Assembly (NCBI GenBank): GCA_001599815.1
Contig: BCIA01000002.1
Location: 3,941,626 to 4,005,625 of the forward strand
Length of the DNA stretch: 64,000 nucleotides
DNA from: Furcasterigmium furcatum
Lineage: Eukaryota > Ascomycota > Sordariomycetes > Glomerellales > Plectosphaerellaceae
Direction of reading: 5' to 3'
Position numbers and translations under genes: made by a program. Under the pieces are notes generated by a model. It was not told the origin of the DNA, made no database searches, and saw only the letters and a list, made by a program, of their open reading frames with translations. Within the stretch, counting starts at the first letter, position 1. Each line of letters starts with the position of its first letter. Below, in pieces: positions 1 through 11,925 of the stretch.

Positions 1-2550
1 AGCCAGGAAATCGGTCACTTCCAGGGCCCTGGCCTTGTTTCTCTTTATTTCCCGACAAGGCTGGAACTGGCGGTTACCAACAGAGCTCAGTAATGGTCCT
101 AGCAATCCCAGTATAGGGGTCACGGAATACATGGTCGGTCCAGATATGTTGTCGTTCAGACGTGTTGCCCTTGAACGTTTTTCAAGTGAGCAAGAGGCCA
201 TGTCAATTTCTTCAAGTAGAGAGAGAGGTTTTTCGATTCTCTAAGGCTCTATCTGAATGAATTCTGGTGGTCGAGGTGCCGTCCCGAGGCGGCCAGTTTT
301 CCACAACACTCTTGTTGGGGTATAGGGTTCGTGAACGAAGAGTTAACCTCATTTGGTCAGACCCTTGACGACGGCCAGCCGGGGTGGCCACGATCGTGCA
401 GGCTTTGAGACATGACCCTGCTCCTAATTCGCATTGTTATTGGTTTCTTACTCTGCGTTTCGCGGTGGCTGAGTGAGCAGCACAGCTAAGATCGAAACGC
501 CAGGGGCTTGCTTGGACCAGTCATATTGATATCGTGGAAAGTGGCCGGAATGAGACAAGTCGATCAACTGATCAGACGCCACCTACCCATAAGCTCAAAT
601 CCCCTGTCAGGGCCGGCCCGGCTGGGCATCTTCAAGTCCCGGGCCTTAACCACAACTCTAAACACTGAGAGTGTGTTCCCTGAAAGTCGGTCACGGACTA
701 ACTAGTGGTGCACTCAACAGTCTCGTTTGCCTCCGTCGAGAGCTGGTATACCCCTGGCTGACTTGTACGCCCAGCAAACATGGTACTGGTACATTTTCTC
801 TTCGCATAACACTAGAATCATTGGCAACCTGGAAGAGAGGGAGGTGTTGGGACTCAAAATTTGGCTCTTGTTGGGAACTTCAGAACTTCCTGTCGGATCC
901 CTGACATGGTGGGCATGACGCTGATACTGGGCGGGAGTGGAACGATAATCCCAGACGATGGCAGCTCGGGGCATCAGGAAGATGACAATGTAGCTCTTGG
1001 TCTCGTGGTCGACGGCTCCTTTTGACCTGGGATTGGTGACAGGGATTTGGCCATGGACCTCAACTGCCGGCTCGACAACGCCGTTACCGAGGGGCAGATC
1101 CGCGATCCAACCACATGGCCGCTGTCACTCTGCCAAGTTGGAGAGATACGTTCTGTGGCGTGAAAGACACGGTATCGGGTCAAGACCTGAATTTCGCGCC
1201 CTACTTTATCTTGAACTCGACTGGGCGGCGGAAAATCGATAACAACGACCCAGACCGCGCCAGCCTGACCAAGATAATCGAAGGCAATTGTTTCGAGAAA
1301 AACGGACCGTGGATGTCCGTCTTCAACGGGACCGAATGCCGGTGCTGTCAGCTGCCAGTTCGGCGCTGGTGAGAAACGCCCCCGACTTGCGTCTGGAAAG
1401 CTCGCTCAGCGCTCGGATCGAGCACAGCATGGTCTTCCAGGACTTTCTCCAGAGGACGAGGAGCCCAGCTCTTGCGCTGTAGACACTCATGATCGGCTCA
1501 CGCAGATGGTGTATTATGATAAGCAGCACGTCTTCAACCTCCGTCGCCCAGCCAGTGACAGCTGTCTGCGCCACTGAGGCCTTTGTGCCCAATGGCTGGG
1601 GGGAGTTGGGTGTACATTGGCCATGGTCGTCGTTCACTTGTCGCTTTTCTTCGCGACGGTTCTGCTCTTCTTGCGACGCACAGAGGCGTCGGCGCTAGGC
1701 AACGCCTGGCAGGCGACTGCACAAGTGATGCCGCCGGAGACGGATCCGATGGTCAGGCTGACGGGATGCGGAATGCGGAGGTTACGAGCTGGGCGACGAA
1801 AGTCGGGGCACGGCGCAGGGATTTACGGCATCTCGCGGTCGAGGAACGGGGGCAAAAGGAGGTTCTGTTACAGGGACTGGCCACGTCTTGGAGGTCGCTC
1901 AGGGGAACTCGGGGCTTTTTGGGTTCAATGTCAGTCTGAGAGACGCGGTTGAAACATTACGAACTAAATGAATGAATGCCCGGCAAAGGGAAAAGGCGGA
2001 AGCCACCGACAGATGTTCGAGAAGCGTTCTAGCTGAACGAGAACATGTGCCCCGGTCCACTGGCCATTTCGAACTGCCTAAACGGTGCATGTTGGGTTCA
2101 GGGGCTTCGCCCTTTTGGGTGGTATCAGCCCCGTTGCCGAACATCCGGATCGCCATGGCGTCCCGACTCCACCACAACAGCTCGCCCTAGCCAGGCACAG
2201 GTGGAACGGTGAGCTTTTGGACTACACGTGCTGGACCAGTGAAGCACGTGGGCTTATCTCCCATGCACTCTCACCCCGACCACGGGGCACGGCGAACTCC
2301 TCTCAGTCGCTGCCAAGGTTGAGTAGGAAGAACTCTGGGCCGAAGCGCGTCAATAGAACGATGCAGTTGGTGATGAATCCGCAGTAGATGTCGAGCTAAG
2401 TTGCCGATGCGCCCGGGGAGGGTTTCCACAAGATTTATAGAAATACATACATAAGCCCGGACGGCTTCCCCCTGGGGGAGGGTAGGATCGCCGCTGGAGC
2501 ATCAGGTCTGAGCTACGCACCACGCCGATATCCCCGCCTCCTCTGCCAAG
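1..2550. other. Gene-poor left flank, possible eroded exon
   Basis: No long open frame with convincing protein character is visible on either strand. The only stretch that looks protein-like is about 1050-1373 on the plus strand. One frame there opens with MDLNCRLDN and ends in a TGA near 1165; a second frame downstream contains DLNFAPYFILNST and two N-glycosylation-type sites before a stop near 1372. The two could be exons of a decayed secreted protein, but I recognise no family and see no convincing splice pair. Bases just before 2551 would hold the RNase promoter. Confidence 0.3.
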
Positions 2551-3952
2551 ATGTCTGTCCGCTCCCTTTTCATCAACGCGGCTCTGACCGTCGGCTCGTC
2601 CCTCGCGGCTTCCGCCTTCTCCTGCCCCGCAGACATTCCCCTCAGCTGCCAGAACACCACCGTCGTCGAGGACACGTGCTGCTTCAACGCTCCTGGAGGC
2701 CAGCTGCTTCTGACCCAGTTCTGGGACACCAACCCCGCCACCGGACCCGACAACTCGTGGACCATCCACGGCCTTTGGTGAGTACAGCCAGGCTTTCGAC
2801 GACTCCGTGGGCGTTGCTGACGCCGATAGGCCCGACAAGTGCGATGGCACCTGGGAGGAGTTCTGCGACAAGAACCGCGAGTACTCTAACCTCACCGCTC
2901 TCCTCACCGAGGGCGCTCCTTGCACCCTGAAGTACATGGAGACCTTCTGGAAGGACTACAGCGGCGACGATGAGAGCTTCTGGGAGCACGAGTTCAACAA
3001 GCACGGCACATGCATGAGCACCCTCAAGCCCTCGTGCTACCCCGAGTACTATCCCGGCCAGGAGGCTGTCGACTACTTCAAGAAGACCGTGTCTCTCTTC
3101 AAGGCCCTGCCCTCTTACAAGTGGCTCGAGGAGGCCGGCATCGTCCCCTCGGCGACTGTGACGTACACTCGCGCCCAGATCCAGGAGGCTCTGACCGCCC
3201 ACCACGGCCACAATGTCATCATCAACTGCAACAGGAACAAGGAGCTGAACGAGCTCTGGTACCACTACAACGTGCAGGGCTCCGTCCAGACCGGCACTTT
3301 CGTCCCTGTCGACCCCTTCGGCTCGTCGACTTGCCCCCAGACTGGTATCAAGTACCTCCCCAAGAACGACGGCGGCAACACCGAGACTTCGACATCCACC
3401 ACCACGACCAGCTCTTCCACCTACTCCAGCGAGCCCGCCACCCTTACTACCGTTGTGAGCAGCACTACCTCGGAGGATGTCTCCTCCGCTACTTCCCCCG
3501 CTGCTTCCTCCACCACTTCGTCCGCCACCTCCTCCGAGTCGACTTCCACCTCGACCAGCACTGAGACCGCCCCCACCTCCGTTCCCTCTCCCCTCTCCGG
3601 CCGCGGCCGCTTCTACGCCGCCGCTCCCCAGAGCGGATTCCTCATCACCGCCGGAACCTGGTACCGCGCTGGCGGCACCCCCGCCACCTACACGGCCACT
3701 CCCAACACCGACGGAACCTTCCAGCTTAACACCAGCAGGGGCCGCTGCACCATCGAGACCGACTCGTCTCTCTTCTGCGACGCGTCCGTCCCGGCCTCCC
3801 GCTCGGCCAACTTCGGCTTCGACGGCACGTACCTGACGTACGCGGGATCTTCGTCCTTCTACGCTGCCCAGGTGCCTACTGGCACTACCCAGGGCAAGCT
3901 CTTCACTGAGCCTAACGCTGTTACTATCCAGTTCACTTGGACTGCTCTGTAA
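2551..3952 (+). CDS. Secreted ribonuclease T2
   Basis: Two exons, 2551-2777 and 2830-3952, flank a 52-bp GTGAGT...AG intron that splits a Trp codon; the product is 449 aa. It starts with a hydrophobic signal peptide (about residues 1-20). Both active-site blocks of the T2 family are present: CAS-1 WTIHGLWPDKCDG, formed across the intron, and CAS-2 HEFNKHGTC. The catalytic domain ends near residue 260. A Ser/Thr-rich linker follows, probably O-glycosylated, then a C-terminal domain of about 120 residues like that of other long fungal T2 enzymes. T2 RNases cleave single-stranded RNA through 2',3'-cyclic phosphates at acidic pH, outside the cell or in the vacuole. Family and intron are clear; the role of the tail is not. 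Confidence 0.93.
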
Positions 3953-4361
3953 GGAAGGACTTGGAGCAGAATGGTAACTTAACCCTTCAGAAGGCAGACG
4001 GCTGTTCAGGTGTCTTTCCGTGATGGTCCACTCAATGACTTAGAATTGAGTTGGATGCAGTGGAAGATATCGGAATGGAGAAGAAATAGACTTATACTTG
4101 AGCAATGACGCTGAGTCGTGCATGAAAATAGTGATAGAAATTATTCAAAATACTGGACGCTGAGATCGTGATAATTAGATGCTGTCTATTGTCTAATGAT
4201 TGTCATCCTGCTATGCCAAAGTCTCCTCCATGAGTAAATATTTCCCTGTGTGAATGTAAATCTATAATCTAACCTACGAGTCCATCGATGAGTCCTGTTA
4301 ATGCAATGCAACGAAACCATACTGTAACGAAAACCACCCAAACAGATACCAGCCCCAGTCC
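3953..4361. other. Convergent intergenic region
   Basis: About 400 bp lie between two genes that end toward each other. The stretch is AT-richer than the flanking coding DNA and probably holds both 3' ends. No gene is seen. Confidence 0.6.
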
Positions 4362-6047
4362 TTACTCCCAACCCAGCTCAGGCAGATAAGAATCAACCCA
4401 TGTCTTGGTGATATCGAACGCATCGAAATCAGCAGTGCACTCAAGGTCCTCGGCAGGCAGCTTGCCCTCCTGGAAGTACGCGCGGATAGCCTTGGCCGTG
4501 CAAAGGGAAGGATGGCCAGTGACGCCATGGCCGACGCCGTCGTGCGTGAAGACGCCAGAGCCCACGAAGACCTCGCTGTTGTTGTAGGCGTTGCGGATGG
4601 GAGTAACCGGGTCGTACTTGGTGCCGACGAAGAGCATGGGGTTCTTCGTCTCGATGGTCTCGTTCCAGTCGCTCTCGTAGCCGCCCTTGGCATGCCACGG
4701 CCAGCGGGCGCAGGGGTAGCTGATGCTGTTTCCAACCTCGCCAAGTGCCCTGGAGACACCGGCCAACTCCTCGCTGACAGCGAAGATCTCCTCGAACGTC
4801 TCGGCGCGGATGTTCTTGTCGCTGCACAAGATACCGTACTGGGATTCGTCATTTATCAGCTTGTTCACGTCGGTGCCTTCGGTGATGGGGACCCAGACGC
4901 TGGAGATGAGGGTCAGGTTGCGCTGGTCGACGGGCTTGAAGAGCTCGTCAAGGACGACTGCGAACGCAGGCCACATGGAGTTTCCGTAGAGGATGAGTCG
5001 AAGTGATAGCTTGAGGGCCGAGGTGTCGAGAATCGTGGCGCCGCCGAGCGGGATCGGAGCAAGGCGCAGCTCGTCCATGAGTTCGTACATCTTGTCGTTG
5101 AGGGCGGCAGCAGACTCGTTGCGGACGGCGAGACGGCAAAGCTCGGGACCGGCTTTGACACAGCGGTCGAAGTAGTCGAAAAGCGCTTTGTCAGAGTCAC
5201 TCCACCACACGGTGTCGTAGCCGTTGAACCATTGCGGGATATTGACGTTGCCGTCGAGGATGACACGGCCCATCTTGTCGGGGAACAGAGCAGCCACAGT
5301 AACGCCGAGAACAGTACCGTAGGAGATTCCCCAATAGTTGAGCAGGGCATCTGGGCCGTCGAGGGCGTCTTTCAGCTGCATCAGGTCGCGGGCCGTGTAT
5401 CCGGTGCCGACGAGCTCGCCCATCTCAGGCGCATTCTCCTTAGAGTTGCGGCAGTTGTTGGCCAAGTTCTCGACCGACGCCCACAGGTGTGCAAGCCGAG
5501 GCGGATCTTCAGGGCCGGCAATATCTTCCAGCAGGCGGTGCTTAGGAAAAATCACCGCCCTTTCGGTGTCATTATAGCAGTTGAATGCGTTTGCAGCAAC
5601 GCCGCTTAGGAGATCATGTTAGTGGTGATGTTTTACACGCAATAGATCTCGGCCTATGTTGACTACTCACCGAGGATCCCAGCCGACGAGGTCGAACTTT
5701 CCTTCCGTAATGATCAAGATCTGCTCGGCCAGGGTTGCCAACGTTTTCCGCACTTCGATACCAGGTCCGCCGAAGTTGAAGAAGATGCTACCCTGCGACT
5801 CGCCGTTGGTGGCGGGTACACGGGTAACCTGGAGGCCGAGTGTCCTGTTGGCCGAGTCGTCGAGGTAGTCGAGGGGAACCGTGAAGTTGCTGCATTCATA
5901 TTTGACACTGCTCTCTATCCCGTCTTCGAACTCGCAGGGTCCCCAGCTGAACCTGGAGTCAGAGTTTGAATGAGTGGGAGCTGCCAATGCCGACGGCGCC
6001 ATGACAGCGAGGGCAAGTGAAGCCATGGTGTACTTGGAGGAAACCAT
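4362..6047 (-). CDS. Secreted TAP-like alpha/beta-hydrolase exopeptidase
   Basis: Two exons (6047-5671 and 5604-4362) with a 66-bp GTGAGT...AG intron give 539 aa. The N-terminus is a signal peptide ending near ALAAPTH. The order matches the tripeptidyl aminopeptidase/proline iminopeptidase (S33) group: early FNFGGPG oxyanion block, nucleophile elbow WGISYGT (GxSxG), acid in GTKYDPVTP, and catalytic His in DGVGHGV, followed by the short TAP C-terminal domain. Many N-glycosylation sites fit secretion. Such enzymes remove N-terminal tripeptides from extracellular peptides. I chose the ATG at 6047 because it leads directly into the signal peptide; an in-frame ATG lies 28 codons upstream. Exact peptide specificity cannot be read from sequence. 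Confidence 0.88.
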
Positions 6048-7097
6048 GGTGAAAATAGTTCGTGGGGGTTTGTTGTGATGAGCAGATGCAAAATCATGGG
6101 ATCTGGGTGATTGTCTTGCTTTATATTTCATTCACCTATGATTTCAGTTCTCTGGTGTGTGTGCGGCCTTTCCGCACCATGCGTCGTCATCTCAGTCTTC
6201 GAAGTCATCTCCATCCCGGCAGTGTAGTTCAGGATGACAAATGATCCCTCTACGGAGGGCGCCGAGACATGTCATGCTGAGCACCGAGCCTCCTTTAATG
6301 GACCTCTGCGGTCCCTCCTCCCGATATTAGTGGGAGAACGAGATCAGGGCCTCCGCTGCATCCGGGGATCGACGCGTGGGAGCTCGGCACTTATACGCGA
6401 AAAGTCAAATAAGGCAAGTATCGACAACTCAGCCCCTGAGCAAACGAACCCGCCAGCCATATCGTCGGAACTCTTCCCCAAGGGTTGGCCGCCAATGGAG
6501 GCCCATCAAAGCAGCATTAACACCCTAAATACGCGGGACGTCTCATTTGGTTCAAGCGCAGGTTGCCTGTCAGACTGCTAGGCTTTATGTTTGCCTTCTT
6601 ACGTCAATTCAACTTCGAGTGACATCTGGGCCGAAAACCTGAAGCAGCATGGGCCTACCATCATGTGCTCTATTCATTGTCCGTGTCTTTGGTGCTGCGC
6701 GTCCTTGTGCACTCGGACGATGAGGAGGCCTCTCGATGCACCAGATGCAGCCAAGGACGGCAGCCTAGTCCTCCAAACCACATCTAGAGTGCTCACCAGG
6801 ACTGTTTCCGGCTTCACCTTGTCGACTTCCAACTTGAGCAGGAATGATTACTCCTACATTCAATGCCAGTCGTAAACAACCCCGGGGTTTTATTTCCTCG
6901 CCGCACAATCTCTGGTGTGTCAGGAATATAATATGATTGAGAAAGGGGGAATGCCAGTTATCTAAACCCAAGCGGCACCTATGCATCTCGAGCCAAAGCA
7001 ACGCTGCGTTACATGATGACAGATCGCTCAGTGCCCATACCGTCTATCGCCATTGTAGACCTCAGCTCCAAAAACCAAAGGATGCAGAACCGCCGCC
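6048..7097. other. Intergenic region
   Basis: About 1 kb between the start of the TAP-like gene and the 3' end of the next minus-strand gene. It should hold the TAP-like promoter. No open frame with coding character was found. Confidence 0.5.
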
Positions 7098-7625
7098 TCA
7101 CCAAAGCCCGGCAGCCGCCACTCCGAGCCCCAGCAAGATCATCCCGCCAAGAGGCTTCATCACCTGACCAAGACTGTCCACCAGGGGATGCTCTGCCAGC
7201 TCATACTTCTCACTCCGCGTGCTCATTCCGAAGTTCGAATCGCTCTCGTGAAACTTTGCCTCGAAGTAGTGATTCTTGCCCGCCATCAACTTCTCGCCGC
7301 CGGCTTCCGCGTCCTCGTAAATTTCCGTCGCGTCCCACGTCACCTCGCCCCTGCCGTTGGCGACAGTTCTGTTTATCAGGACATCGACAATGAACTGCCC
7401 ATCCGGCTGGCCGGCGAGTTGGTAGATGAAAGTGATATCCATCTCGGTGAACGCTTGGTTCTCTCGGTCTTCATAGTACGTCCAATTGAAGGTGATCGGG
7501 GCGGAGAGGTTGAGCTTCTCGCTGGTATCGGGCCAGGTCATGTCGAACGCCCCCCCGCTCTGTTGCGCCACTGCGGGTAGGGCAGTCAGGAGCAGGGGTA
7601 GAGAAAAGGCGGTGATGGGATGCAT
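7098..7625 (-). CDS. Small secreted protein, possibly GPI-anchored
   Basis: A single-exon frame of 175 aa. It begins with a textbook signal peptide (LPLLLTALPAVAQQ) and ends in a hydrophobic stretch (MILLGLGVAAAGLW), the layout of a GPI-anchored or membrane-tethered surface protein. The middle resembles a beta-sandwich: FDMTWPDTSEKL, then ITFNWTYY, recalling the start of Kre9/Knh1-like fungal wall domains, but the similarity is too weak to assign. Two or three N-glycosylation sites are present. I do not recognise a named family. The signal peptide and clean frame make a real gene likely. Confidence 0.65.
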   Translation of the reverse strand: MHPITAFSLPLLLTALPAVAQQSGGAFDMTWPDTSEKLNLSAPITFNWTYYEDRENQAFTEMDITFIYQLAGQPDGQFIVDVLINRTVANGRGEVTWDATEIYEDAEAGGEKLMAGKNHYFEAKFHESDSNFGMSTRSEKYELAEHPLVDSLGQVMKPLGGMILLGLGVAAAGLW

Positions 7626-8456
7626 GATGGCTAGTCGCTTGCGAGAGAACGGATTTGTGTTTGGCGGTCGACGTATGGTGGAGGGTTGATGGCTTGCGGG
7701 TGGCGTCTGTTCAAGCTGTGTCCGGGGTTTGAAGCCTCAAGTACATGGATGTCGGGGAACGAGAAATCCGGGGACCAAGACGAACGGGGAGCCTGGAGAA
7801 ATAATAAAAGACCCTGATGTCGGTTGGGCTGTTGGCAGGAATTGTCACCCGGTCGCCAAGGGGCCTCGACTCGAGTCGCCAAAATTAAAACGCATAATAG
7901 CCTACGGCACAGCTCGAAGGAATCGAATGAGGTCCATCAGTGTTATAGGGCATCCACAGGGGTCGCCAAACAGAAAAGGGACACGAGCCCGCACCTGCAG
8001 GGGGAGCAGACCCTTTTCGGGAGGTGCCCAGCCCAGGCACACCGCAAGGAGGATGACCTCTTGGGCCGAGCAAATCTAGATCGGAGGGAGCCGTCTGGCC
8101 GGTGTGTTGTTGCTTGTGGATCTCACGATACCCTTCCCAGCATTCTCGAATGAGATCCACGGCATTGCCGCTCAAGAAATAAGGGTTGGATGGCCAGCCG
8201 GAGCCCGGGTTCTCCGCGTACTAAAACCCTTGACAGTTGCCAAGACGTTGGCAGTTGTTCAGGCTTAGCGGCAATTCCTCACGTAGCAGCGAAAGGCTGT
8301 GATTTAGGCACACCATGTTCTACAGGCACTATGATAGCCGATCTCACATATTACGAGATACTTATGAAGCGTTGACCTCCGGTCTACTCATTCACAGGCC
8401 GTATCCAAGCCAATCGTCATCGCCGCCTTCGCCCAGCCGAATCTCACACGCCGCAT
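7626..8456. other. Intergenic region
   Basis: About 830 bp between two minus-strand genes: promoter of the small secreted protein and 3' end of the FAD enzyme. No gene or repeat seen. Confidence 0.5.
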
Positions 8457-10265
8457 CTAAGGCTGACTTCTGCCTGGAGCGTTTCCCTCTGCCAAGTTTC
8501 CAGTGCTCGTCCCCTTCTTCATCTCATCCCTCCATGTGCGCCTCTCCTGCGTCGACACGCCCGGGCCCTTGTACACCCCGCCGTGCGGACCCGTGGCCCA
8601 GCTCGCACCCTCCTTGCCAAGCTGCGTCGTGGGCGTCTTCTGGTTCATCGTCCAGTTTCTCCTGTACCACTTTCCGTACGCAAGCAGGTAATACAGCCTG
8701 AAGCACAGGAACGCAAACTTGTCGTTCTCGAGGTCCTCGGGATACTCAGCCCCCAGATCGACGGCAGCGGCCAGGCCTGAAATGATGGCGACCTCGTGCG
8801 CGTTGACGAGGGTCCAGGAGCCGGCGAAGCGGACGTGTTTCCTCCCCTGCAGGAACATGACCCACGGCACGACGAAGACATAGTGCGTCCAGCTGTGGCA
8901 CAGCTGGTGCCACCAGTCTTTCCTGATGATCTTGCTCTTGCGGATCTCGCGCCTGGACCATAGCTTCTTGTCGCGCTTCTTATTTAGGAAGATGGTCTGG
9001 AAGACGTGCTGCTCGAAGGGCACGTTCTCGGGGAACTGGGACTGGTAGTTGGTCGTGTCGAAGCACATCTCCAGCTTGGACGGGTCGTCCGCGTACGTCT
9101 TGATATAGTACATGGGGCGGAAACCGGTGGCGGCCTCGCTGAGCCGCTGCGTCTGGTCGGTGCCGTTCACCTTGGATACCGCAAGGTCTTCGCGATAGAA
9201 GTTCTCGTAGTGCTTGAGCATGTATTCCGAGTCGTTGTGGGTGATGGTGAGGTCGTCGCTGAACCTGGCCGCCCCGAGGACCCTTCGTTCCATGAAGGTC
9301 CCCTCCCATCCGAGGATGGTCCTCGCTTTGTCTGGGAGAGTGCACATGATGACTTCGTGGAAAACCTCCCTCGCGGGGTAGGGGCCAATGAAGTGTTGAA
9401 GGCCTGTATCGGGCCTGAGAGACTTGAGCTGGACCAGGACGCCGTGTCGATCGCGTTCAACGATCTCCTCTAGCTCTGTCGAGAGCCGCACCGTCACTCC
9501 TCGAGAAATCAAGTCCTGTTTCCAGGTCTCGTAAAATTCGGAGAGTTTCGGGAACACGACCATCGGAGGCTGGTTCTCGACTATGGTGTCCTTGTTGGGC
9601 GGGTACCACATTCCATACGTGGGCGAAGTGCAGAGCCGTTCGAACATGACAGCAGGCACCTCGGGCGTTGCATTGCCTGTTCCCAGGAAGAGCGCCGTCA
9701 TGGGCAAAGCGATGGTGTTGATGAACTCGTCCGAGAAGAAGAACATCTTGAAGACGAGCCTTAGGGGCAGCAGGGCGAAGAAGATCTCGAACCATCGCAG
9801 GATCTTGAGTAGAGTCACGAACCGTTTGACTTCGGCTTGATGGCGGACAAGAAGCTCCGTGGGGAAGACATTGCTCCAGAAGGTGTCATCTTTGCCGAAG
9901 GAGACCTGCAGGTTGACCGGATCTGCCTGGTAACCCTGACGGTTGAACATGGTGAGGGTGTGGTGGAAGATGTAGGAGCCTCCCTGGACGCCCTGGTTGC
10001 ACCAAGACGCTCCATATCGCTCCTTGTCGAGAGGGATAGAGAAGGCCTGTCCGCCGCAGTAGTCGACGGCGTCAATGAGCGTGACCTGGAATTTGTCGGG
10101 ACGCTGAGAGAGAAGATATGCCGCGGACATGCTGCAGTCCGGTCAGTTCATTGAATCTGCCGGGGAAAAATACGATGCTCACCCAGCCGCGCCGGCGCCC
10201 ACGACCAAGACACGCTTTGGCCCTGGTGGGATGTAAACACGGTCTTCCTCCCATTCCTGCGCCAT
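8457..10265 (-). CDS. FAD-dependent amine-oxidase-fold oxidoreductase
   Basis: Two exons, 10265-10183 and 10131-8457, joined across a 51-bp intron, encode 585 aa. The splice lies inside the dinucleotide-binding loop and completes VLVVGAGAAGMSAAYLL (GxGxxG near residues 23-28). The second FAD motif, DYCGGQAF, follows about 30 residues later, as in NAD(P)-binding Rossmann/flavin monooxidase-like proteins. A strongly hydrophobic patch near the middle (FFALLPLRLVFKMFFF) suggests membrane association or a buried substrate tunnel. The C-terminal part includes a long Trp-rich helical region. It belongs to the broad flavin-containing amine oxidoreductase group; no substrate can be assigned. There is no signal peptide, so it is probably cytosolic or membrane-bound. 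Confidence 0.8.
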
Positions 10266-11048
10266 GGTGGCCTGCTGCTATTCTCACGTGGCCGGTGCGT
10301 AAGGCTCGAAAAGTGATGTTCCGGTCGAAGCACTTGGAAATCTAGAACTGCAGACATTCGGGTTATGTTATGGTGGTGGGTTCGAATTGATGACGGGTCG
10401 ACTTCCCCTGAATGCGTCATTGAGCGATGCCACCAACGCCTCGCGATCTCCGCATGTGAGACTCCGGGGTTGGCATCGGCCACGGAAGAGGACTCTAGCA
10501 CCCCCAAATGTCAATCAAATCCTCCACTACAGCCGTACTTATTTATCTAAGCTCTATTTCAACCCCAATTTCAAATATTCTTCATTTGCAGTGTCCCGCC
10601 ATGTGAGCATTTGACAACTTCACTTCACAGTCAGTCAGAAACAGAATGTGTCTGTCCGATGTTGGTGCATGTGACGGGCTGCCACCCAAGTCACGGGTTG
10701 CGCAGACCAACGAGCCAACTTGTTGCATAATAATCTAGAAGCCATCGTTGCATTTCTCGTCATCTGCATTTGTTCCCACGGGACGGGACAAACTGTCTAT
10801 GGCTCGCGTGGCCCCGAGACTCAATACAGAGTGGAGGCTGATTAAACCTCAAGACTTGAAAGGTGGCCCCATCTTGTGTACCTGAGGGTATATCGACAGC
10901 CCGGAGAGAGTTTAGGCTCGGGAAAGGTCAACATCTTTCTGTCAATACATCCCGTATAAGGTCACTTTCTAGTCATCAGCAACACGTCGTCGACTCACTC
11001 TGTCCTCTTCCGAATCCCATAATCCCAGGGGCAACATTCCCCTCAAAG
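10266..11048. promoter_or_regulatory. Divergent promoter region
   Basis: About 780 bp separate the FAD enzyme (minus) from the phospholipase (plus). Both start codons face outward, so this stretch must carry both promoters. No specific motif stands out. Confidence 0.45.
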
Positions 11049-11567
11049 ATGAAGAGCCTTTTCGTCGCCGCTCTGGTCATGCTCGCGGTCATCGCCTCCG
11101 CTATGCCCACGTCGACAACTATCGAGACCGCAGCTCCCCTCGCCCTCGCCCAGCTCGGGGACAAGAGCCATGCACACTGCCCCAAAGCCGACTTCCTACG
11201 CCTCATGTTCAAGTCCTCCATGTACGACTTCCAAAAGGCTTCCAGGGGCAAGAACCCCAAAACATGCGACTTCTCCACGAACGGGTGCACCGGGGTGCCG
11301 GACGTCCACCTGGGCCAATTCAACTTCAAGCCCAGCTGCGACCGCCACGACTTTGGCATCCGCAACGCCAAGAGACGGAATGCCCTGACGAAGCACCTGC
11401 TGGAGCGCATCGACGATCAGTTCCGCCGGGACATGTACGCCGTGTGCGATAGGTTGTACGTGATGAAGAGCTTTCTGTGCCGTCAGATTGCGAACACGTA
11501 CTACGTGGGCGTGCGGGGGCTTCAAGTTTCCCAGCTGAATACGAAGAATGTGTACGACGAGAAGTGA
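11049..11567 (+). CDS. Fungal secretory phospholipase A2
   Basis: An intronless 172-aa protein starting with a signal peptide (MKSLFVAALVMLAVIASAMP). The frame is open upstream but the ATG at 11049 is the one that produces the signal peptide. The core carries the fungal/bacterial sPLA2 signature: CDFSTNGCTGVPD, then PSCDRHDFG with the catalytic His-Asp pair (CxRHDF), and further Cys pairs for disulfides. These enzymes release the sn-2 fatty acid from phospholipids outside the cell, usually Ca2+-dependent. The length fits small fungal sPLA2 precursors, in which a propeptide is often removed. Role in nutrition, signalling or host contact cannot be told. Confidence 0.9.
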   Translation: MKSLFVAALVMLAVIASAMPTSTTIETAAPLALAQLGDKSHAHCPKADFLRLMFKSSMYDFQKASRGKNPKTCDFSTNGCTGVPDVHLGQFNFKPSCDRHDFGIRNAKRRNALTKHLLERIDDQFRRDMYAVCDRLYVMKSFLCRQIANTYYVGVRGLQVSQLNTKNVYDEK

Positions 11568-11752
11568 ACCGCTGTGGTTCTCGGTCAGGATCACGCAACG
11601 CAGGGGAGAGGCGTGGTGGGGAGGGGCCCAGCAAGAGCCTCAGGATCGAAGGTGTGACATGCTGACATTATTGAAGGAAGAGCTGCATTACGTCACAAAA
11701 AGAGAAGGGGAATAATGAGGTAAGGTATTATAGGATAGATACACCGGGTAGG

Positions 11753-11765
11753 AAAAAGAAAAAAA
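11753..11765 (-). terminator. RNA polymerase III T-run terminator
   Basis: On the minus strand, a run of seven T and a second run of five lie within about 25 bases downstream of the tRNA 3' end. This is a strong Pol III stop signal and supports the tRNA gene being transcribed. Confidence 0.7.
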
Positions 11766-11775
11766 GAAAGAGGAA

Positions 11776-11925
11776 CGACGAGGACGTGATTCGAACACGC
11801 GCGGACGAATCCATTGCCTGTATGCTAGATGGTAGTAGCTGGATTGGGGTTAGTAAAAGGTAATCCCAGCGGTTGTTCGCTGAACTTACCAGGGCAACCC
11901 CTTAAGACCACTCGGGCACCTCGCC
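11776..11925 (-). tRNA. Intron-containing class II tRNA, serine-type body, apparent anticodon GGU
   Basis: Read on the minus strand, the ends pair as a 7-bp acceptor stem (GGCGAGG with CCTCGTC, one G-U). The A box is TGCCCGAGTGG and the B box GTTCGAATC. The anticodon stem is TTGCC/GGCAA, and a long variable arm GGA-TTCG-TCC marks class II, serine rather than leucine by overall look. A 67-bp intron (11820-11886) sits after position 37; the spliced length is 83 nt. The anticodon read from this fold is GGT (11890-11888), a threonine anticodon. Near the intron 3' end, TAGCA would pair perfectly with TGCTA, so the ancestral anticodon was probably GCT (Ser) with one C-to-G change at position 35. 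It may be a mutant gene, a pseudogene or a base-call error. Confidence 0.75.

Noticed and set aside
10370..10395. tRNA B-box-like GGTTCGAATT
   Set aside because: No A box, acceptor stem or terminator nearby.
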